A stretch of DNA of 64,000 nt from contig OW051473.1 in the NCBI GenBank assembly GCA_932521025.1, positions 496,001 to 560,000 of the forward strand. Direction: 5' to 3'. Both the position numbers and the translations under genes were made by a program. Below the pieces are notes generated by a model that had not been told where the DNA came from, made no database searches, and worked only from the letters and a program-made list of their open reading frames with translations. Shown piece by piece: positions 57,101 to 64,000 of this stretch. This DNA is from Oscheius onirici (Eukaryota; Nematoda; Chromadorea; Rhabditida; Rhabditidae). Numbering within the stretch: position 1 is the first letter of the stretch; every line of letters starts with the position of its first letter.

Positions 57101-60100
57101 ATTTTAGCGCATCCTGTGTGAACCCGGGTGGAGCAGCCAGAAAACGCGCATTTGATTGACTATAAAACCCGACTAACAGCACCCTATTTCTTGTTCGTAT
57201 TGGTTATTAAGCCGAGTGGAAAAGTGTCAAAAAAGTGAATGGGTATTTTCAAAGCTAGAACTTCCTGGATCAAGAAAAATTGGCTGAACAGCTATAAAAA
57301 TATCTAGCATAATGAACGGAAGTCTTAAATCCAACAGATTTGAAACCCGGGTTGAAAACAAAAAAGCATATGTGCAGAAAAGAGAAGCCCATCTTCCAGA
57401 GCTATGAATCATTTTCCCGAATCATGAATTTCTAACTAGAGAGCGCACATCCTTCTTCCCATTTTATGCCACAAAAAAGTATATATAACAACATCTCACC
57501 TGCTTTCTCTTTGCTTTTCTTTCGTTCATTCATACCGGCCGTGGTTTGAATGAGGCCGGCGGCGGAAAAAAGCGCCACCGCCGGTGAATACTGCTCGTTT
57601 CGGAAGCCTTGCGTGAAGATCATCGTTCTCGATACTCATCCAACATGTCGAATAGACAATACAAGTAATGATGGAAGAGTACAGGAGTACAACTTTTTAA
57701 TCAGAGCCAATTCACGGGAGACTTCTAAGTTGGGAGTAATGAAAAGAAGAGTCATAAAGATTAGAAATTAATAAAATTTGTAAAGTAGAAGATATACGAG
57801 ATAGTCAACCGGATCATTTTGTGGACTGAAAAAAATCTAATAATTAGAACCTTTCAGTCGAGATTAGTTTTTTCAGACTTCTGCTAGTTTCTTTTGGCAT
57901 TAAAGTGAGTTTGTTTAGACCAATTTTCTCTAAGAATTATGCTTGTAAAACATTTCTAACCATTAATAGCTTCGTATTCGATCTTCATCCTTGAAATGGA
58001 CAGTTTACAAGATTTATTAATCAATCGACCTTTATGAATGAAGTAAATGAGTCTACAAGGTGGTTTTCAACGAAAAGTGCTAGATTTTGGTCGTAAAAGC
58101 AAAGAGAACAGCCGGGTGGGCCGGAAGGATCAAAAGCCGTTTAAAGAGGGTTTCCTTTGCTAACAAGGTTAGGCAGCAGTGTCAACGAGGACTGACTAGT
58201 GTTTTGGGTCTCTATAGAAAGAATTTCTAATTATTTGTCTCAAGAAGAACATAACACAAGATCAATGCTGTTCGAATTAGGTCCGGAAGAACTGGGACGC
58301 CGAGACATTTGGTCATAGCCTTTCTTATGCCTAATTAAGGACATCGCACTAAATTATTCAGCTGATTCTTTGGCTGTCCAAATGGACATGAGAAGTGGCC
58401 AGTTGCAAGGGGCCACAGCAGTTTTGGCAACATTTCTTGCAGTTCTTATTCAAAAAAGGGTTGCAAAAATAAAAAACTTTTTCCTACTGTCAAGTTTCCA
58501 GTTTACGGAAAGTTTTATAAAGCTGAAAAATTCGCTAATTTGACTTAATTTTAAGTCGTTTCAAAAAGTAATCAAAAAGTAGCGCTGATTCAAAAGTTTA
58601 AACTGCAAATCTTGTCTGCATATATGTCCTCGTCTCAATCGCAATCAACGCTTGTCGACATCTTCCGGGAGAAACTTCAACTAGGACTAAATGGGGCTAT
58701 GTTTTGCCCAGAATGTCTGCTAAACGTCATCTTTATAAAGAAAATGAACTGCAAGTATCCGCAACCAAGGTAAGCAGGATAACTATTCATTTGCAAATTG
58801 TTTTTCACTGAATATTCAAAAGCTGCGAGATTATTTGTGCGGAAAATGTAAGAGAGGAAGATAAGAAAACTTTTTGCCAAAAATGGCAGCCTCATTGCAG
58901 ATCCTTTTCGGAGAAAATACAATTTTGAACCAGCTGCTCCGATTTTGGAAGCAAATGAAATTTAGAAGGAGATTGTTTGCCCCGAGAGTAATAAGGCCAC
59001 GGCAAGGCGACGAACTACACGTTCCCAGTTTTTCTCGCAGGTTAGGGGTACCCACGAACGAGGTTAGAGCACCTAATTGTGGTCATTTTTCTTCAAGAGT
59101 CGGGAACAGAGATCTCCGCTAGAGCTCTTGGGAAAGAAAGAAATGTGTGGCGGTATTCCAGGCCAATTTTCATCTATTGGTCTGGAAAATTTCCACTTCG
59201 AATACTCGCGATTACTCATACTTTGAAGAACATTCAAAAACCCTTTTGAAGATGGTGAATACTGTAATTTTGTATTGAGAAAAATTAAAATTTTCTATTT
59301 TCTGTCTAGTCGGCTATTGGCTCATTTACCTTTTGGAGATGTCCTACAATACTCTTAAAGCAAGGAATTTCTGATAATGCAGCCAGTTTTTGAAGAAATA
59401 TGCAGATTTTGATGGGTTTTTTTCAAAAAAACTTTGTGAAAAAATATAAAGCGGTGCAAAACTTGACTGAAAAGGACAGAGCATCTCTGAGCATCATTAA
59501 CCAAAGCAAATAATGGAGTCGCTCTTAGGAAAAAAGAGCCGCAAACATAATCTCGAAATTTTTAAAGAGCCTAATGAAATGTCTTATCCCCAAAAAATTT
59601 AGTACACCTCCCTTATCTTTTCGAGATCACTTCCCCACGGGGGGAGGTCCATTAGCGCTGAGGGGAGTTCAAAAAAGCATGAAAAATTTGCTCTCTAAAC
59701 GTCTCGCTCTCGGCATGCGAACAAGTTGACCTCCGGAGGGAACGTCTGTTTTTTCATATCGACAAAATGGCCGCCTGGCCCCTCAGGATTGTGGATTTAT
59801 CACTGAGAGCCTTTGAGGAGGGCAAATTATGCATCAGTGGACAAATGTTGCAAATTCAAAAGTGGAACAAATAGAACAAAGAGGCTCTGAATTCATTTGG
59901 CATATGGCTGGATGAAATTAAAAAAAATTTAAATGTTAAGATCTGGCTATAATATTAAGCTCGCAAGCTTAATATTATATCCAGATCACTACATGTAAAA
60001 CTCCAATTTTCTTCTTTGGCCTAGCCAGACATTTTTTTTGCTACAAAATAAATGCACAAAACTGACGAGTTGAGAAGTTTTTCCTTTTTCGAAACATGTT

Positions 60101-63100
60101 GTTGTTATTTCCAGAAAAGCGAAAACTGAAAACGTATGTTAAAATTCAAATATTCTAAAGAAAGTTAACTATTTTTTAAATATTGAGCTTGTCATGTGTA
60201 GAATACAGTGAAAGTCCACAAATAGAAAAAGGTCAGAGTAAATACATAACAGAGTCCAGAGTACAAAGGGAAAGTAACAGCGAGTTTTCACCTACCTCCA
60301 TTTTCGTTCTTCTCGTCTTCCCGTAGCCTATCCTTGTACTCTGGATAGAGTTCGGCAAGTTCTGCCTGCGACTTCAAATGAACTTTTTTTGTACCCGTCG
60401 GCAGGACCGTAATGGTCATCCGCCGGGCATTTTCTTCTAAAGTCCATTGATTCCAGAATTTCCGAAGAAACATTGCCTAATTCATCGGAGGCTGAAAGAT
60501 TAAAAAAACTAGAGGAGAAAGGATAATAGAGAGAATGCTTTGTGGATTTTTGGTCAAAACTTCGAGAGAAGGTGTGAGATTTTCCCGAATTTTTGACGAG
60601 GTCACACGACAAAGAAGAGAGGTCAAAAAAGTTTAAGGATGAACTCTGATTTTCTAGACAAGGCTCATTTTTAGAGGAAAAACGTGAGAATTCCAAATTA
60701 TCCGTAGCTAAGTGATCGCCGCGAAAAAGGGTAAGGCACGTAAGGAACCCTAAAAATTGAACTCGTGGCAGCTAAGTTGGATAGAGGAAGGCGGCAGTGG
60801 TGTCAAGTAGGCGGAAAACAATGACAAGGGCGATTCGCGCGGGTGGATATATGCCAAGACGTGAACAAAAACGACAAGATAATCTTTTTTCAGCTTTTAT
60901 TGAATTTAATTATGCAGGTGTTACAAAACTTATGAATTTCGGAGTATGGTGGTATTTTAGCTGTAAAATAAAAATTGTTCGAAAGTTTTAAATTTTTAGT
61001 GGTTACTAGAACTCAGAATTAATCAATTCCGTTCGATTTTGTAAGGGTTCAAGTGATAAAAGCATAGTTTTTGCCGGGTAATGTTAGATAGGGAAAAACG
61101 AAAAGTTTGTGTTCAATCATGGCTATTTTCAAATTGAACAACTTGACCCCTCTATCTGTTTCCCAATCAAAAATGTTTCCCTGAACAGATCCCTACTGAA
61201 AAAAATGCGCGTCTTTCAATGGAAACAAGGACATGGGTGTCATTCAAACTTTGACCGGCCGATGATTTTGATGCTTCATACTCTCTCCTCCTTGCAACAC
61301 AAGAAGGGCCACCCCCCGCGGGAATCCGTTACAATCTTTGGCGCGGGAGTAATTGATGCTGCCGCCCAAATTGTTGCCCTCAAGAGTGAATTTCTTGAAG
61401 AAAGAACAAAACATAGCGTCAAAAACAACCGGGGTCAGAGGTTGTTTTTCCATTAGAAAACGAGAGTATATCCGAAATATTCAGGATCGGTGGGCAGGTG
61501 TTCTTCTGGCAAAAATAAGAACTCGTTGAGCCTCGATTAATGAGGAACGTATATCAAGATCAAAAAATTTTATAGGATTATGCTAAGAGAACGCGGAGAG
61601 ACGAGAACAACCAATTTTTGTGAGCGTGTGTGCTCTCTGAAGATGTAGGGGGATGTGTCTCGAACAGGAGCATTTGTTAGAACATAATTAGAGACTTGTG
61701 TCATATGCATTCTTCTGAACGGGTCCGTCTTTGTGTACCTTGGAAGAAGAATAGAGGTCCTCGTATGGCAGGCGATTAGTCAGTGGAAAATGTTGCTCAA
61801 GGTGCCCCCATATTGCGCTATAAGGACGCCCGATAGAGGAACATCAATCGCCACGAACGTGTGGTTGCGTTTTTTAAATGACATGGACAATACTGTATGA
61901 ATAAAATTCTGCCGGATAAAAGAATATTTTCTGAGACTAAATCAAACTACATGTTGGTAAATTTATTATTAAGACAGTGGCCATAACTTGTTTCGGTCTT
62001 TTTAGGACGAAGTACAAACAAACGGACGAACCAAATTCGTTTTCCTGGCAGATCCTTTAAAGCATGACCTTTTTGTCAAAAAATTGGTCGAAGCTCTTCT
62101 CAAGTTTTTCACTTGGAGAGGTTAAAAGTTCTCTATTGACAGTTGTAATGTCAGAGTTCAACGTCATTCCTGAATAGGATTCATTGCTTAAAATGACTGA
62201 CTATGAAAGCTGAACATAGAGGACATTTTCTAAAAGTACGACGAAAAAATGTTGCGGGAAGATTCTATGCAAAAAGGACCTCCCTTTTCAGAACCAGCCT
62301 CACACGGGGCGAGGATTAATTATTCAGCCAGAAAGTCTCTCTAAATAATTGATTTCTTTCTTTTCAAACGACACACGTACTTTCGGATTTTTGCTTTCAG
62401 ACAAGACTTTGTTTGTTTCGCTGCCAGCACTTTAAGAGAACAAATTTGGGACAGATAGAGAGTAAGATGATAGCCACCGACAGTGCCTTAAGTCTAAGAA
62501 TCTCAGATTACAGGGTGCTTCCTCAAAGCAGATACGAATCCGGCAGAGAACGAGGCTCTCCCATTGAAAAGAGGCAGAGGAGGACAACTGAATTTAATAT
62601 CTCAAGGGTTGCGTGAGCTCTCATTTGATAGTAAATAGAAAAAACAAGACAAATTAGGTTCAGTTCGTTTGGGGTGCCAAAAAACAGCTCTTTGATACAC
62701 TTGGAGGGAAAAGGAGAAGCCGTTTTGAGAAAGTTCACGATGCAGAGTTTTTGAACAATGGATTCCCAATAAAACCCCGAATTTTCTATTAACAGAATTT
62801 GTTTACAAAGCTGTGGTCAGAATAAACTAGATTTGCATAATTGTTATACCTTTTTCGCACCTCCTAAATACGACAAGAAGACTATTTTAGTTCTTACAAG
62901 CCAATAAAATCCACTTATAAGCTCAGTTTAAAAAAGCCATACTCACCAACAACAGTCCGTCCCCTCGGTCGAATAGTGGGTAGCCGAATAGGTAGTGGAT
63001 TAAAAATAGCCCATCCAATAGGATTTTCATCTGGTCGAGCCTGTTCCGGTTGGAAATTCTCGGTAATTAGTGTTCCATGCCAGTGTGCAGGTGCACTCAA

Positions 63101-63232
63101 AAAGTTCGGATCTGCTCCAGGAGGTAGAAGGGACTCATACACTATCGAGGTCTCTCTCCGGGCCGAGTCACGTCGGACCCTCAAAGAGGGTCGACGTTCT
63201 TCCATCAAATGTGCACTGACGGACTGTAGCAT
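51147..63232 (-). CDS. Two-pore-domain (K2P/TWK) potassium channel with four alternative first exons
   Basis: The common part starts with the exon at 54903-54755 (DHVTARWEGVPLN). Next comes TM1 (53608-53478, VILVAVLIGYLCLGAWILML), a glycosylated loop (NFTSDSW), and pore 1 (FPTALLYVLTVLTTCGYGE). TM2 follows (FAVVFALVGIPLMFITAADI), then TM3 (IGAYVACICLYCSMGSAMFI), pore 2 (FNLIVTVGLGDIVV) and TM4 (FLSLIVAFVIVGLSVVTMCV). The cytoplasmic tail ends ALRPEQPAYL at 51147. Two filters, GYG and GLG, with four spans define a K2P leak channel. Four upstream exons, at 63232-62947, 60473-60296, 57623-57536 and 56037-55719, each begin with ATG and end one base into a codon, as needed to join 54903. They give distinct N-termini: MLQSVSAHLM, MFLRKFWNQW, MIFTQGFRNE, MTFFYSARPS. 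This points to separate promoters and tissue-specific isoforms. The TWK subfamily was not determined. Confidence 0.9.
51442..51496 (-). other. Possible cassette exon of the K2P gene, 55 nt
   Basis: Between the last two exons, a segment bounded by ATCCAG and GTACGT is open in the correct phase (GELTSSTISARSQALSYG). Including it would shift the last exon into another frame and give a different, shorter C-terminus. Only splice-signal evidence supports it. Confidence 0.25.
57700..60290. other. K2P intronic/promoter DNA, no gene seen
   Basis: Long non-coding stretch between alternative first exons 2 and 3. ORFs such as those at 58677-59122 lack donors in phase 1 or other support. A short perfect hairpin lies at 59940-59987. 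Confidence 0.55.
59940..59987. repeat. 22-bp palindrome with 4-nt loop
   Basis: GATCTGGCTATAATATTAAG-CT, loop CGCA, then AG-CTTAATATTATATCCAGATC: two arms of 22 nt that pair almost perfectly. No flanking T-run on either strand makes it an obvious Pol III unit. Confidence 0.85.
60474..62946. other. K2P upstream intronic DNA, no gene seen
   Basis: An ATCTTTCAG acceptor lies just 5' of the exon at 60473, consistent with trans-splicing or a 5' UTR exon there. No further exon could be supported in the rest. Confidence 0.5.
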
Positions 63233-64000
63233 TCTGACGACCTTGTTAGTGTAAGATGAAAATTAATGTGGAGAGGAAGAAGGAAGAAGATTGTATCAAT
63301 TGTGGCCGGAGTGGGGTCGTTCAGTTTTTGTTCATCCAACTACTCATGCGTACTCCCTCGACGATAATTCAGAGATAGCTTCTCACACTGCGCAATGTGC
63401 TGTGGCGCCGCAAAACTAAAAGAGGCCAAAACGTTTCTCTCGAGACTTTGCAACTGGCCTGCTGCTGAAATAGACAGAGAGCAAAGCCATAAAAAGAAGA
63501 AGTGCTCTTTTTTGGTACTTCCATAGTCCGGGATAACTAGAAAAGAAGCTGTTAAACGAGCTAGTGAAAACAGTTAGCATAGTATACCTCAATCGGGTTG
63601 CTATTTCTATGCATTTTTACTTGTACAATCACTTATTGAGTGACAAATTAAACTGACACATTGTCTAACGGTCTCTTCCTGTTTTGACAATCTTGAAAAT
63701 GTAGTAATTTTTTTCAAACCAGTTAAATACTTGATATAAACTGAAACGTCCTCCGGTACTTTTATCACAATAACTATATGTAAACTAGTCTATCTTCTCT
63801 TAAAAATTATACCTAATGAATGAGTCACCTAAACATTTTCAGGCCTAGAAAGAAAAAATAACATGAGGTCTCTGATGATGATCATTGTTCCGTTTTTGGA
63901 GCACGATTGATGCTAGCCACTTGGAAGCTGACAGCAGGCTTTAATCATCCTTTACAGAAAAGGTTCCTGATGGCTGGACGAGGGTAAAAAAGGGACGGGT
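63233..64000. promoter_or_regulatory. Upstream flank of the distal K2P first exon
   Basis: Probable promoter region by position only. No coding frame, RNA gene or repeat is supported. Confidence 0.4.

Noticed and set aside
58677-59122. Candidate fifth alternative first exon of the K2P gene
   Set aside because: No donor in phase 1 after the ATG and no acceptor or leader upstream.
1-64000. CRISPR arrays, bacterial operons or phage sequence
   Set aside because: No spaced direct repeats of CRISPR type; intron-rich genes, tRNA introns and 5S type show a nematode nuclear genome.

Overview
The window looks like nuclear DNA of a rhabditid nematode close to Caenorhabditis. Genes are split by many short introns (about 35-60 nt) with GTAAGT/GTGAGT-type donors and TTTCAG acceptors. 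Both 5S rRNA copies match the C. elegans type. The gene content is nematode-typical: C-type lectins, class 2 lipases, a DB-module protein, an FkbM-like protein, an OAC-type membrane protein, a PAI-only paired-domain protein and a K2P (TWK) potassium channel. No database search was run; exon structures were read by eye from the sequence and family names come from motif recognition.

Layout. 1-261: degenerate tRNA-like sequence. 262-7846 (-): large secreted protein with EGF-like and two vWA-like modules (IRG-7-like). 7894-8700 (-): uncertain exons. 8844-8914: tRNA-Asp. 9066-9348 (-): G-protein gamma subunit. 10489-11931 (+): class 2 lipase. 12511-16106: small membrane or secreted proteins, a coiled-coil protein and a DB-module gene with an in-frame stop. 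16231-16600 (-): paired-domain gene. 17461-18570 (-): small secreted-type ORFs. 18562-19752 (+): C-type lectin/galectin fusion with an in-frame stop. 20187-21448 (+): FRAG1/DRAM-like multi-pass protein with a MITE in an intron. 23876-25239 (+): uncharacterised gene with a 5S rRNA gene in an intron. 25320: tRNA-Phe. 25656-26250 (-): truncated lipase. 26593-28826 (+): one-TM protein, then an OAC-like protein. 28893-34940: C-type lectin cluster in both orientations, with an 82-bp inverted repeat, a minisatellite and a protein with three lectin domains. 35231-36060 (-): secreted-type gene with an in-frame stop. 36403-38437 (-): WIF-domain single-pass receptor of RYK/LIN-18 type with no visible kinase domain. 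38706: tRNA-Tyr. 40857-42663 (+): FkbM-like protein. 43290-46384 (-): three paralogous secreted proteins (called here the CGP family), interrupted by an RTE retrotransposon fragment and a second 5S gene. 46763-47931 (+): 7TM chemoreceptor-like gene followed by a decayed partial copy. 48789-50555 (+): two uncharacterised genes. 51147-63232 (-): K2P potassium channel with four alternative first exons.

There is no sign of one pathway shared by all the genes. The left two thirds is accessory, arm-like DNA: fast-evolving secreted and receptor families, many with possible immune or environmental roles (lectins, IRG-7-like, CGP, lipases, DB module), plus retro-elements, MITEs, solo 5S copies and several freshly broken genes. 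The right fifth is a conserved neuronal or muscle-type channel locus with long intergenic and intronic DNA and little repeat content.

The strongest observations are the four phase-matched first exons of the K2P gene, the kinase-less WIF receptor, the 5S gene in an intron, the second 5S gene abutting an RTE tail, the three-member CGP family, the lectin/galectin fusion, and three otherwise coherent genes each broken by one in-frame stop codon.
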